Source: Rhizobium sp. 16-449-1b (GTDB lineage: Bacteria; Pseudomonadota; Alphaproteobacteria; Rhizobiales; Rhizobiaceae). From it: a stretch of 64,000 nt of DNA. The translations under genes were made by a program, and so were the position numbers. Shown piece by piece: positions 42,903 to 52,402 of this stretch (position 1 is the stretch's first letter; every line of letters starts with the position of its first letter). Under the pieces are notes generated by a model that made no database searches, was not told the origin of the DNA, and saw nothing but the letters and a program-made list of their open reading frames with translations. The stretch lies in contig NZ_JAGHMH010000029.1 of NCBI RefSeq assembly GCF_017741935.1, forward strand, positions 1-64,000. The letters run 5' to 3'.

Positions 42903-42927
42903 GGAACAACTTTCGCTAGTGGGGGTT
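42903..42927 (+). promoter_or_regulatory. EcfG-type promoter for hydrolase gene
   Basis: GGAAC (42903-42907) and GTT (42925-42927), 17-base spacing, 33 bases before the ATG at 42961. Confidence 0.8.
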
Positions 42928-42960
42928 TGATCGTCTCGGAACCTAAACAAGGAACGAGAG

Positions 42961-43782
42961 ATGACCCAGATCGTATTTGTGCACGGCATGTTTCAGAACC
43001 CCAAGAGCTGGAACCACTGGATCCGCGTATTCTCCGACAAAGGATACGACTGCATCGCGCCGGCTTGGCCACTTCACGAAGGAGAGCCTGCTGCGCTTCG
43101 ACTGGACCCTCCAAGCGGCCTCGGCGAACTTGGCCTTGACGAAATATATGCGTCAATCGTTGAAACGGTATCCAACCTCGATCGCCCACTCGTGATTGGG
43201 CACTCGGTGGGTGGACTGATTGCACAGAAGCTTCTGGCAGCGGATCTGGTGTCTGGCGCCGTTGCGATCTCTTCCGTTGCTCCGAACGCAATGCTTGATT
43301 TCGACTGGGGCTTCATCAAGAACAGCGCTGTAATCGCCAATCCGTTGAAAGGCGACGAGCCGGTATTCATGGATGCCGAGACGTTTCACGATGCATTTGC
43401 CAACACGCTCGCAGAAGAACAGGCGGCGGCAGCGTTTATCGAAACCGCGACTCACGATAGCCGCAACGTCCTTCGCGACTGCATGGGTGTCGCAGGCAAG
43501 ATCGACCTCTCTCGTCCGCACGCGCCGCTCCTCTTGATCGCGGCGGAAAAGGACGAGATCATCCCGGCCCACCTCACCGAGAGAAACTTCACCGCTTATG
43601 ATGACAATGGCAGCGTGACGGCCTTCCAAGAGTTTCCGAACCGGAGTCACTACATTTGCAACGAGCCTGGCTGGGAAGAGGTCGCTACGTTCGTTGCCGG
43701 ATGGTTGGACGCATCATTCCCTGCGCCATCGCGTGACCCTGCAACGGTGGGCACGACGACGCCGTCGACGATTATTGTTTGA
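42961..43782 (+). CDS. Alpha/beta hydrolase
   Basis: The 273-residue protein has FVHGMFQNPKSW (oxyanion loop), the nucleophile Ser in VIGHSVGGLIAQ, an acidic residue region LIAAEKDEIIP and the catalytic His in NRSHYIC. It is a serine hydrolase of unknown substrate, cytoplasmic, with a Thr/Pro-rich tail. The ATG has AAGGAACGAGAG upstream. An EcfG promoter precedes it. Confidence 0.88.
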   Translation: MTQIVFVHGMFQNPKSWNHWIRVFSDKGYDCIAPAWPLHEGEPAALRLDPPSGLGELGLDEIYASIVETVSNLDRPLVIGHSVGGLIAQKLLAADLVSGAVAISSVAPNAMLDFDWGFIKNSAVIANPLKGDEPVFMDAETFHDAFANTLAEEQAAAAFIETATHDSRNVLRDCMGVAGKIDLSRPHAPLLLIAAEKDEIIPAHLTERNFTAYDDNGSVTAFQEFPNRSHYICNEPGWEEVATFVAGWLDASFPAPSRDPATVGTTTPSTIIV

Positions 43783-44466
43783 CGCACAGCACGTCGTTTA
43801 GGCGCGCCGCGACACTCAATCTTATTCATCGGGGATACCATGCGCGCTGCGGCGATAGTTGGGGCGTTATAGTCTGCTCATGATTGGTTCATGCTCATCC
43901 GGACTATAATCGGCAGAAGGCGCACGAGACGTTTCGCGAATTCAACCAATCTCCAGTGTGAGGTATCGGATCTCGTTGAGCACCCCACGTCGGTCAAATT
44001 GCCGACCAACGAGGAGAACTTTCCGCCGGGGGATCAGCGATTGATATGGCTTTGCAACTCGGACTATTGTCATCCACCCGGCACGTGAGCAAAAGCCCTT
44101 AAGTGGTTGATTTTTAGAAAATCGGAGGGCCTGTGACTCACAGTTCATAACCTTAATCATATTCGGTCTCACGCGTCCTCTGGATGCTCGCGTCACGGCG
44201 TCGCACTGCCAACGAATCTTGCTGACATGCCGTCGTATCACTCGTGTTCCAGATTAGGTGATGGAACCTGACGTCTGATTTGACGTTCCCACCTGCCAAC
44301 TAGTGAGGGCGGGATTGGCAGAGCGCCAGAGTCGTCCGCGTACGACGAAGTATCGACCGTCAGGCGTGGTGGGGTGTGACGTCGATCCGGGCTTCTTCGT
44401 TATGGTCATGCTCAGCCAGACTCTTAAGGCGGGATTCTATCCTACAAATTCGGGTCCGCCGCGAAA
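43783..44466. other. Gene-free stretch
   Basis: About 680 bases between the hydrolase and the sensor kinase show no gene with a ribosome site, no clear promoter motif of the EcfG type and no strong hairpin. Confidence 0.5.
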
Positions 44467-46083
44467 CTAGCCATCTAAATCCGTGAGCCTGAGTGAAGCC
44501 GTGAATATTGTTCCCTTATTTTGGATAAAGCGAAATTCGCCCGCCAACTGCTGAACAAATGCCTTGATCAAGCGTGTCCCCATGCCAGGCTTATTCGAGT
44601 TGCCATCAAAGCCGACGCCGTCGTCGACGACGGATAACTCAGCGACGCCGTCAGCCGCAGCTCGAAGACTGACGTGGATCGTCCCCGCCTGTCGGCCAGC
44701 AAACGCATATTTCATGCTATTCGCTATCAATTCATTCAACAGTAGCGCAAATGGTGTTGCTCTATCGGGCGCAATATTTAGATCCTGGACATCGAAGGTC
44801 ACGCGGATGGACCGCCCATGCACGTCCACGATCGTCTTAACGAACGAAGGTATAAATTGCGCGGCAGACACGCCGCTGAACTGATCAAACCCGTACATTT
44901 GTTCATGGACCGCAGACATCGCCGTGATGCGCTCGTTAAGCCTTTGCACGGCGCTAGGCTCGAATCCCTGCATTCGGAGCAGCGCCATAACCGTTTGCAG
45001 ATTGTTTTTTACCCTGTGATGGATTTCCCGCATCAGCGTCTGGTTTATCGTCAAAGCTTCCGCAAGCTGGCGCGTGTGTAGGGCATCTTCTCTGATAAGC
45101 CGCTGGATCCAATGAGCCGCTGCGATTGCGCCGACGACTGCAAAAATTACCAGCAGCGCAGCGATCTTCGCATCGTCCCAGAATGGTTGCATGAGTATGC
45201 CGACGTCAGCAGACGCGATGGCGATGAATGGCGTTCGCTCAATGATGCGGTAGCCAACCAGGCGGTCCTGATTGTCGACAGGCGAATACGAGCGATAGAT
45301 TCCGGACGTCGCCTTCTTCATGTAATCGGTGAACAATATGTACCCGCCCATATCGATTGGGCCTGGTGGCTCCGGATGCCGTGCAATGAGCCGGCCGTCG
45401 CGCCTGAGAAAACTAACCGTCGAGTTCGGTCCCATATCAACGGAATCCCAGATTGGCTTCAGGACATCTGCGTTGAATGCAATAGCGGCAACCCCCGCGA
45501 AGTTTCCGTTCCGTTCGAGACGCCGGCTAACGACGAAAATCTGACGTTTAGTCAAGCGGCTGACGATCAGCGCAGAGGTGTATTCATCCGCGCCGTTCCG
45601 CAGACGCGTAAAGTATTCCCGGTCGGAAACGTCCATTGCCTGAATTTTGGGATCGTTGGAGAAGCGCGTAAGACCGTCGACGCCGACGACGTATGCAGTC
45701 ACCTGCGGCGGTAGGTCGGCGACTGCTGCATTCAGATCATGGACCCGTTGAGGATCGACGGATAGCACATTGGTCCCCAGCGAATCATCGATGCGGTGGA
45801 GAGTCTCGCGAGCAAGCGAATTCAGCCAGACCGCATTCGCGGCAACGATTTTGGAAGCAGCGCTCACCTGGGTGTCGGCCCGCTTCGCGGTTGCTTGGTA
45901 GCTCGAAACGAGCCAAACACCCAGCACGGAAAGCAGCGCGAGGAACATTAGGGAAATGATAGCGATTGACGCTCGGGCAACCGAGCCCGGCTGCAATGCG
46001 TAGGGACCGCCAATCATTCGTGCCATGCGGTTCAACCAGCCCTCTGGTGCGATCAATTTTCCATAGCCTGCTGCAGTTGCCAT
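44467..46083 (-). CDS. Membrane sensor histidine kinase (dCache, HisKA_2)
   Basis: The 538-residue kinase has two transmembrane helices (about 38-62, SIAIISLMFLALLSVLGVWL, and about 305-325) flanking a periplasmic double-Cache-like domain (VSDREYFTRLRNGADEYTSA, IFVVSRRLERNGNFAGVAAI). The cytoplasmic part has the HisKA_2 box (MREIHHRVKNNLQTVMALL) and ATPase motifs (LLLNELIANSMKYAF, VVDDGVGFDG, GTRLIKAF). HisKA_2/HWE kinases commonly feed the PhyR stress switch. No partner regulator is adjacent. Confidence 0.92.
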   Translation of the reverse strand: MATAAGYGKLIAPEGWLNRMARMIGGPYALQPGSVARASIAIISLMFLALLSVLGVWLVSSYQATAKRADTQVSAASKIVAANAVWLNSLARETLHRIDDSLGTNVLSVDPQRVHDLNAAVADLPPQVTAYVVGVDGLTRFSNDPKIQAMDVSDREYFTRLRNGADEYTSALIVSRLTKRQIFVVSRRLERNGNFAGVAAIAFNADVLKPIWDSVDMGPNSTVSFLRRDGRLIARHPEPPGPIDMGGYILFTDYMKKATSGIYRSYSPVDNQDRLVGYRIIERTPFIAIASADVGILMQPFWDDAKIAALLVIFAVVGAIAAAHWIQRLIREDALHTRQLAEALTINQTLMREIHHRVKNNLQTVMALLRMQGFEPSAVQRLNERITAMSAVHEQMYGFDQFSGVSAAQFIPSFVKTIVDVHGRSIRVTFDVQDLNIAPDRATPFALLLNELIANSMKYAFAGRQAGTIHVSLRAAADGVAELSVVDDGVGFDGNSNKPGMGTRLIKAFVQQLAGEFRFIQNKGTIFTASLRLTDLDG

Positions 46084-46249
46084 CGCAACCGAGTGATCGC
46101 CATGATCCTATATATCGGTTTTCTACTCGTCCTCGGACTTGTAAATCCTTACAGTCTAAACTCCCTCTTCTTGAGGCCATGCATTCGAATCGTCAATGTC
46201 AGCGCGCTTTCCCTCGTTCAGACGGTCAGCAGCACGGCATGCAAGTGGC

Positions 46250-46603
46250 TCAGCGACTAATTTTCCAATGATTATCTTGGGAAGGGCAAGCGATTCCGTT
46301 TAAGCTCGAACTGCCGGTTATCGTCTGATGTGTGGTGACGAATTTCCGACAGCCTTGGTCTGCATCCGTCGCAGGTTCTATTTGCTGAATGACGCCTGCG
46401 CTGCCGGTTGAAGGGTTTGCCCAAGCCAAAGGCTGCACTGCCGCGTCAGACGCGCCGACCACCTCGGCGATCACAGCCTGATCAGTTTGAGGTGCAGATC
46501 TCGGCTGAGTGGTGGAGGCTGTGACGAAAGGTTCGCTCGTTGTGCAAGCGGTTAGCAAAATCAGAAACGGGACACCCAGGCCATGCCACCAAAATCGAAG
46601 CAT
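46250..46603 (-). CDS. Lipoprotein with surface-antigen-like C-terminus
   Basis: The 117-residue protein starts at the ATG at 46603 (GGAG upstream). The signal peptide ends with the lipobox LLTAC, so it is probably anchored to a membrane by a lipid. The C-terminal part (CRKFVTTHQTITGSSSLNG, then ACPSQDNHWKI) resembles the end of RT0821/Lpp0805-type and 17-kDa surface antigens. The linker between is low complexity. Function unknown. Confidence 0.7.
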   Translation of the reverse strand: MLRFWWHGLGVPFLILLTACTTSEPFVTASTTQPRSAPQTDQAVIAEVVGASDAAVQPLAWANPSTGSAGVIQQIEPATDADQGCRKFVTTHQTITGSSSLNGIACPSQDNHWKISR

Positions 46604-46844
46604 GTTCTCTCCATCCGCCATCACACTGTCCTGCTACCTTAGCGGCCTAGCCATTACCTAAAGGTTATAGTGGCGAAAATCAGAGTGGCCTCTAAAGATT
46701 GACGAAGTCATCGGGACATTCGAATTCACCGGTGTGCTACTCGATAGTCCAACGGCGCCGCTCGACCGGTAACACTCGAGGTGTGCGATCCAATCGAGTG
46801 CACGATCCGTGCTGTTCTGCTTGAGGCAGATACGATCGTCCCGT

Positions 46845-48326
46845 TTACCGATCCGCCCGGACCCAAACACTTACGCTTCCACCGTTCGTCGGAAATTCGC
46901 CGCGACCATGTTGGTCCGTGGTAACATGAGAGCTGTGGTGCCCAAGGAAGTCGATGAACGCAGCATTTGAATGGTCGGGGCCAAGGTCGACAAACTTCTG
47001 CCCGGCATTGCCATTGGACATCACTACGACACAGCCGGGCTCGGTTTCCGTTCCCTGGCGTATGAAGGCGACAACGTTGGGGTCGTCGAAGATATCGACT
47101 TGCAAGCCATTGGCGAACTGCTGACGCGCCTCTAACAGCCTAGACAAGCAGCCGATCGTGGGCATTTCCACCTTCTGTTGGTTGCCGTCTTCTGCGACGT
47201 CAATGTATTCAGCGCCGTATAAATCCGGATAGAAAACGCATGGCGTGCCTTGTTCGCGCAGAAGGATCAAAGCATAGGCGAGGGGCTTGAACCAGGGCTC
47301 GACAGTTGCTTCGAGTGACTGAAGAGGCTGCGTGTCGTGATTGTCCACGAGCGTTACCGAATGGTCAGGAAGCGACGAAACAAGCGACCCATCGAACATA
47401 GTCCGCATGTCAAACTCTGCACCAGCTTTCGAGGCATCATGGAAACGGTGATGCAGCGCGACGTCGAAAAGCTTCAATTGTTTGTCTACAAGTTCCAGAT
47501 AGTTGGAGAGGGTTGCAACATCTGGGTGCCAATACTCGGCAACTACGAATAGCTCAGTGCCGATGGTGTCGCGCATGTGCCCGACCCAATCTTTGAAAAA
47601 CCATGCCGGAATATGTTTTGCTGCATCCAAACGGAAGCCCGCGACTGGAACCTGTTCAGCGAACCAACGGCCCCAAAATTTCAGTTCTTCATAGACCGCC
47701 TTGTTGCGAAATTCGACGTCGGCGCCCATCAGGTAATCAAAGTTGCCCAGTTCATCGTCGACTTCGCCGTTCCACTGCCCTTCGCCATACTCGTTCATGA
47801 GCCGAAAAACGCCCGTCTCACTGGGTTTTTCAATTAAATCCACGCCGCTGAAGCAATTTTTGTCCCAGATGAACTTCGAGTATTTTCCCTCTCTGCCGGG
47901 GAAGGTGAAGCGCGTGTAGGCAAGAGCGTGGACTTCCTCCTCGTCAATTTGCGTACGATCGTCAGCGTTGACGCGTCGAACGACCACGCTTTCCATTTCG
48001 TCCGCCCCCATCTTGTGGTTTAGGACAACATCATGGATTGGTCGCATGCCCTGATCGACAAGTGCCTTGCAGGCTGCCTCAAAAGCAGCCCTCTCGCCAT
48101 ATTTCGTTGCTATGCTTCCCTTTTGTTCAAATTCGCCAAGGTCGAAGAGATCATAGGTGTCATATCCAACGGACTCGGCGCCGGAAGCTCCTTTGTATGC
48201 GGGTGGCAGCCAGACATCCGAAATGCCCAGCGCCGCAAGTTCGGCAGCCCTTTCGGAGACCTCTTTCCACAGGCTTCCTCTTTGTGAGTACCAATGGAAG
48301 AATTGGAATACCGTGCGCTTGCTCAT
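46845..48326 (-). CDS. Cytoplasmic alpha-amylase (GH13)
   Basis: The 493-residue enzyme has no signal peptide and the same size as cytoplasmic AmyA of Escherichia coli (GH13_5). It shows VLNHKMGADE in region I, the nucleophile Asp234 in GFRLDAAKH, the acid Glu264 in VVAEYW and Asp331 in LVDNHDTQP. It hydrolyses alpha-1,4-glucans such as glycogen-derived maltodextrins. No other glycogen or trehalose gene is in the window, so its context is isolated. Confidence 0.95.
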   Translation of the reverse strand: MSKRTVFQFFHWYSQRGSLWKEVSERAAELAALGISDVWLPPAYKGASGAESVGYDTYDLFDLGEFEQKGSIATKYGERAAFEAACKALVDQGMRPIHDVVLNHKMGADEMESVVVRRVNADDRTQIDEEEVHALAYTRFTFPGREGKYSKFIWDKNCFSGVDLIEKPSETGVFRLMNEYGEGQWNGEVDDELGNFDYLMGADVEFRNKAVYEELKFWGRWFAEQVPVAGFRLDAAKHIPAWFFKDWVGHMRDTIGTELFVVAEYWHPDVATLSNYLELVDKQLKLFDVALHHRFHDASKAGAEFDMRTMFDGSLVSSLPDHSVTLVDNHDTQPLQSLEATVEPWFKPLAYALILLREQGTPCVFYPDLYGAEYIDVAEDGNQQKVEMPTIGCLSRLLEARQQFANGLQVDIFDDPNVVAFIRQGTETEPGCVVVMSNGNAGQKFVDLGPDHSNAAFIDFLGHHSSHVTTDQHGRGEFPTNGGSVSVWVRADR

Positions 48327-48422
48327 TCTTGTCCAGACGCGTTTGGGAGCCGTGGTCCGGGAGGGAGGGCCCAGTTGTGCTCAGGGAGTGTGAGACGTAA
48401 AGCCGTGGTGAAGGGTGGCGTG

Positions 48423-48611
48423 TTAGCGATCGACGCGCGGCATCCGGCAGTTCGCAAGCAACTCATGAAGTGTCGCAAAGTCACCGAATAGCGTTACGAG
48501 GTCACGTTTTTGCTTCTCGTCTAAACCGTGACGGGCCGCGAAATCCTCGACGCTATGGACTTGGCTTACGTTGGACGATGCTATCCCCCTAGTCTGAAAA
48601 TGCGTGCTCAT
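48423..48611 (-). CDS. Small helical protein, LHE family (member 2)
   Basis: The 62-residue protein starts at the ATG at 48611, after GAGGGG. The segment HGLDEKQKRDLVTLFGDFAT and LHELLAN parallels FGIDAVEERKLQKLLGKHAP and LHEIQAN in the protein at 36989-37177. A relaxed GGAAC-N17-ATT element lies on the minus strand at 48640-48664. Function unknown. Confidence 0.7.
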   Translation of the reverse strand: MSTHFQTRGIASSNVSQVHSVEDFAARHGLDEKQKRDLVTLFGDFATLHELLANCRMPRVDR

Positions 48612-48753
48612 CAAAATCCCCTCAAAATTGCGCGGGGGAAATGATCGTCGTTAAAAATGGTTCCCGAACTAACTTACGAAAATATCTCCCCTGACGTTCA
48701 GTTCGCCGGGGCCGGGAGGGCAAGGTGATGCCCACGTGACAACCTGAAAACCG

Positions 48754-48972
48754 CTAAGGCGGCGACGCAGTGACGCCTGCTGGACGTCCAACGCTGGAGG
48801 TTGGAGCTGCACGCCACGTGTCGATCGCGAGGAGGACAACAATTAAAAGAAAGAGCGCCAGGCCGCCGGTTGCCCATATCGACACCCCCCATTTCTTTCG
48901 TGAAATGGGTGTTCGCCGGCCTTGATATGGAGTCTGTTCCGGTTCCCGCTCGAATTGTGGGGGCTCTCTCAT
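48754..48972 (-). CDS. Small single-pass membrane protein
   Basis: The 72-residue protein starts at the ATG at 48972, two bases after the stop of the secreted protein gene upstream. The first half is polar (EPPQFEREPEQTPYQGRRTP), then one transmembrane helix (WATGGLALFLLIVVLLAI) and a short periplasmic tail. The layout is similar to the small protein at 6125. There is no separate ribosome site; translational coupling is likely. Confidence 0.6.
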   Translation of the reverse strand: MREPPQFEREPEQTPYQGRRTPISRKKWGVSIWATGGLALFLLIVVLLAIDTWRAAPTSSVGRPAGVTASPP

Positions 48973-48974
48973 CG

Positions 48975-49313
48975 CTACTGCGCGGTAAAGAAGGTGAGGA
49001 GCACTTTGCCTTTGTCGCCAATAAGGCATACGAAGCGGTCAGGCTTGCCCGTCTTGTCCTTGCGAGCGATATAGGCCTCCCCAAGAACCACTGTTTTCAC
49101 TGGCACATCGCCGACAACCGTGTCGGCCTTAGTCACCGCAAGGCTTTCCATATCAAGAACCAAGTCGGTAATGTCCGCAGAGCGTTCCTTCAATGCAATC
49201 AAACCCGTGGATTTACATGCGGCGACTGCCGGATCAACTGGCGCTTGGGCTGAGGCATTGCAAGCCGCGAGCGCAGTAACCACGGCTGTTAGGATTTGAA
49301 TCATATGCTTCAT
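48975..49313 (-). CDS. Secreted hypothetical protein
   Basis: The 112-residue protein has a signal peptide (MKHMIQILTAVVTALAACNASA, cleavage near residue 22). The mature domain is small and mixed (ADITDLVLDMESLAVTKADT, FVCLIGDKGKVLLTFFTA), with two Cys that may pair. It is probably periplasmic. It is the first gene of a two-gene unit with the membrane protein at 48754. Family not recognised. Confidence 0.7.
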   Translation of the reverse strand: MKHMIQILTAVVTALAACNASAQAPVDPAVAACKSTGLIALKERSADITDLVLDMESLAVTKADTVVGDVPVKTVVLGEAYIARKDKTGKPDRFVCLIGDKGKVLLTFFTAQ

Positions 49314-49586
49314 TATAATCTCCCCTGGAAAGCGCGATATCGTCTCTGACTGACGTTAGCTGCAATTGATCAGTCAACTGCGATGCTTAGTTGCTTGAAG
49401 AAAGCGCTTGCGCGATTTTGGTTCCGACTGGCCGCTCTGCGAGCATCTTGCATCCAACGGATCTCAGGTGGAAACAAGCGGGCAGTCGCCCTTGTAGACG
49501 GGGTGTCAGTTCAAGACCTTCGCGCGCATAGGATCACAAAAGGCGAGGCGTGATCACGGCAAGCACCAGTAAGCCTGTGATTAGTG

Positions 49587-49691
49587 CTACGAAAGAATGG
49601 CTTTGACGCGGCGATTGTTGACAATCTGGGTCGCTATGTCGGGTGCATAAGCTGGTGTGCTTCGTGTCTGGATACTCAGATATTTTGCCAT
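49587..49691 (-). CDS. Micro-protein of 34 residues with EcfG promoter
   Basis: The short frame reads MAKYLSIQTRSTPAYAPDIA and 14 more residues. Its ATG lies seven bases after a strong GTAGGAGA ribosome site, and a canonical EcfG promoter is 25 bases further upstream. Promoter, ribosome site and start are correctly spaced for a short leader. No family is recognised. The surrounding 49314-50130 region has no other supported gene; a plus-strand segment near 49885-50030 (GHVGAGFAGTALVASG) is open but without a start signal. Confidence 0.5.
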   Translation of the reverse strand: MAKYLSIQTRSTPAYAPDIATQIVNNRRVKAILS

Positions 49692-49715
49692 CGTGTTCTC
49701 CTACTCGTCCCCATC

Positions 49716-49740
49716 AACGCGTCGCAAATCTCCACGTTCC
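49716..49740 (-). promoter_or_regulatory. EcfG-type promoter for 34-aa gene
   Basis: Minus strand GGAAC (49740-49736) and GTT (49718-49716), 17-base spacing. Confidence 0.7.
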
Positions 49741-50130
49741 AGCCGGTCGGCGCTCTACTTACCGGTCTCAACTCGTTATCCGTTGACGATGCGCACCGTA
49801 TCTCCCCCTCTATTGCGAGACGCGAGGAGGAGTGACCAAGGGACAACTTCACGAAAGGGCAAGATGACACGCTGATCAGCATAGCGTTTGCCCGTGCGAT
49901 CTTCGCTCTACAAAAACACCAAGGGGCGAACACATCGACTGGGGCATGTCGGCGCAGGGTTCGCTGGAACAGCGCTCGTTGCATCCGGCGACGTTCAGCA
50001 GCTCGCGGACCCCACTTTCAACGTGACTGAATAGCAACATCGTTGGCCAATGACATGAACATGGCCAGCCAAGCTATTCCAATTGGTCGCGACGCACATA
50101 GGTAGCAATCGGTTTTCCCGCAGAGGTCCT

Positions 50131-51216
50131 ATGCGCATTGAGATTCTTTTTGTTTTGTTGGTTCTATCGTCTTGCGCTCGTCCGGGACCTGAAACCTTGG
50201 CTTTGGCTCCCAAGCCAGTAGGCCAGAAGACGGTCACTATCCTTGTAGCGTCGGTCCGCGTCCCTGCAGAAAGCCCTCCCTACGCATTTACAGCCGGGCG
50301 TGCTGATAGACTGCGGTATGTCAAGGTAACGATCGCTATCCCTCCGGGACACAAGCCTCCCGAGATCGAATGGCCGAAAGGAACGCCAGATCCGGCGACG
50401 TCGTTCGCCGTTGTCGGTAGACGGGAATTCACGAAGGCCCAGTTCCTCGCTGCGGCCCACTCCGGCCGTGGCTCGGCGCCGGCGGCTGGCATTTTCGTCC
50501 ATGGTTACAACTACAACTATCAGGAAGCGCTTTTTCGCCTCGCTCAAATGTCGGCCGACTCTGGCGTAAGCGGATCGCCAATCCTTTTTGATTGGCCGTC
50601 GCAAGCCAAGATCACCGGATATGTCGCTGATCGAGATTCCGCGGCGTTTGCGCGCGATGACCTTGTTTCAGTCCTCACCGATCTCGGACGATCTAATGTA
50701 AAGACTACAATACTGGCACATAGTATGGGCGCGTGGCTGGCGGTGGAGTCGATCAGGCAACTCAGCCTCATGGGTCGAGGGGACACCCTTGGCAAAATTG
50801 AACAGGTCGTGCTGGCAGCGCCCGATATTGACGTCGACCTCCTGCGAAAGCAGCTCGCTGCAACGAAACCACTTTCCCGTCCCATCGTAGTCCTCGCATC
50901 AAAGGATGATTTGGCCCTTGCTCTCTCAAAACGATTGGCGGGGTCAGCAGCGACTGCCGGCTCGCTAGACATCGCAGACCCGAGGACTAAGAAGCTGGCA
51001 CAGGACGAGAACTTGGAAGTCGTTGACATTTCGGCGCTTCCCTCGATCGGAGGCACTAACCACGACCGCTTCGCCGCACTCGCCGCTGTCTATCCTCAGC
51101 TTCAAAATGCTGGAAGGAACAACGTCGCTGCAGGCACCGGCGCTTTGGTGCTCAACAGTGTCGGAGCGGTCGTGTCGGCTCCTTTCCGGATCGGTAGCTC
51201 AATCCTCGCGAACTAA
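50131..51216 (+). CDS. DUF900-type alpha/beta hydrolase lipoprotein
   Basis: The 361-residue protein starts at the ATG at 50131 (CAGAGG upstream), giving a lipoprotein signal (MRIEILFVLLVLSSC). The hydrolase domain shows FVHGYNYNYQEALFRLAQM, FDWPSQAKITGYVADRDSA and the nucleophile in LAHSMGAWLAVES, all typical of DUF900 esterase-like proteins. It is likely attached to the periplasmic face of a membrane. Substrate unknown. Confidence 0.85.
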   Translation: MRIEILFVLLVLSSCARPGPETLALAPKPVGQKTVTILVASVRVPAESPPYAFTAGRADRLRYVKVTIAIPPGHKPPEIEWPKGTPDPATSFAVVGRREFTKAQFLAAAHSGRGSAPAAGIFVHGYNYNYQEALFRLAQMSADSGVSGSPILFDWPSQAKITGYVADRDSAAFARDDLVSVLTDLGRSNVKTTILAHSMGAWLAVESIRQLSLMGRGDTLGKIEQVVLAAPDIDVDLLRKQLAATKPLSRPIVVLASKDDLALALSKRLAGSAATAGSLDIADPRTKKLAQDENLEVVDISALPSIGGTNHDRFAALAAVYPQLQNAGRNNVAAGTGALVLNSVGAVVSAPFRIGSSILAN

Positions 51217-51481
51217 TACGCGAAATACGCCGACACTCCGACGACATCCGAAAACACTCATCGAGGCAAAATCTCGCTTAGCTGAGGCGTATAGAGCAAG
51301 TCCGCCGCGAACAGGATCACCGTTGGCACCATTCGGCCTCGCAGGCTGACGGTGCCCGTCTTTAAACAGATACTGTTTTAAGCGGCGTTGGAAAGCTTGC
51401 AACAGTAGGACGCATGGTTCAGTAAACTGGTAAACTGTCCCATCGACGGAGAACCACCAATGGGACAATTCTCGTTCTCGG

Positions 51482-52393
51482 TTACACCAGCGGTCCACGG
51501 CTCGTGAGGAGGATATCCTCCTCCTCGTCGCGCTGGCGACCGCCAAGAGCAGCGGCAGCGCTGGAAATGAAAGCACCGATCAGAAGCGAGATTGATCCGA
51601 TGAGCGCCGTTGTGGCAGCAGCCTTCCGAGCCTTATCCGCGGCAGTCTGAGCGGCGACCTTGGCGTCTTCGATCTGCTTCAAAACGGTGTCGACACGCGT
51701 ACGCGCATCCGTATCCGACAATCCCGTGCGTGCTGCGACGATACTCGCGATGTAGCTTTTGTCGCCTTCCGGTACTTCGCCGTTCACTGCATCGTTAAGA
51801 AGGATTCGTGACACCTCGACCGAGGCCGCGCCGTTATCCCTTGAAGCATTCGCGCTGACGCGCTCGGGTCGTAAAAGGGCGTCGGTGAAGTAGGAGGTCG
51901 AGAGATCTGGCGATGTCGAGGCCGAAGACGTCGTGGCAGCCGCTCCTGCAGCGCCGGCCGCGGTTGCTGCTGCGCCGACGGTACTCGCCCCGGCGCCAGC
52001 AAGCGACGTCAGCGAGGATGCCAGGAATCCGACGACGAACACGGTTGCTACGGCCCAACTGATGAAACCGTGGGCCGTATCACGGAAGAACACTTCCCCC
52101 GTATGGACTGCCGCCCACTTGGTCCGAAGCCGTCCAGTCAGATAGCCGCCGAGAGCCGATGAAAGCCATTGGATCACGACGAGCCATACTGCGGCTGTAA
52201 CGCCGACCGTTGCAGCCGAATTGCTCTCACCCGACCAAGGCGAGACCATCGTCAAGCCAACGCCTGACCCAAGAAGCAAAAGAATGAGCGTGACGCCGAC
52301 GGCTGCGAAAGCACCGCCAAGAATTGGGCCCCATGACATGGCGGACTTGGACGATTCGACGGGAAGCGCTCCGGGTGTTTCCGAAAGAGACAT
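51482..52393 (-). CDS. Polytopic membrane protein, stress-linked
   Basis: The 303-residue protein has two N-terminal helices (WGPILGGAFAAVGVTLILLL, VWLVVIQWLSSALGGYLTG), a third (GFISWAVATVFVVGFLASSL), a long Ala/Ser/Thr-rich and helical periplasmic or cytoplasmic section, and a last helix (ATTALIGSISLLIGAFISSA). The pattern is common in alphaproteobacteria but unnamed to me. AGGAGG lies five bases before the ATG at 52393. The 25-residue gene and an EcfG promoter lie directly upstream. Downstream bases 51217-51481 hold no gene. Confidence 0.75.
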   Translation of the reverse strand: MSLSETPGALPVESSKSAMSWGPILGGAFAAVGVTLILLLLGSGVGLTMVSPWSGESNSAATVGVTAAVWLVVIQWLSSALGGYLTGRLRTKWAAVHTGEVFFRDTAHGFISWAVATVFVVGFLASSLTSLAGAGASTVGAAATAAGAAGAAATTSSASTSPDLSTSYFTDALLRPERVSANASRDNGAASVEVSRILLNDAVNGEVPEGDKSYIASIVAARTGLSDTDARTRVDTVLKQIEDAKVAAQTAADKARKAAATTALIGSISLLIGAFISSAAAALGGRQRDEEEDILLTSRGPLV

Positions 52394-52402
52394 CATTTCC
52401 TC

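Noticed and set aside
43891..44088. Short plus-strand frame in the 43783-44466 interval
   Set aside because: No ribosome site and atypical composition; the interval is left as gene-free.
50380..50405. GGAAC-N18-GTT inside the DUF900 hydrolase gene
   Set aside because: It is inside coding sequence without a downstream start; treated as chance.
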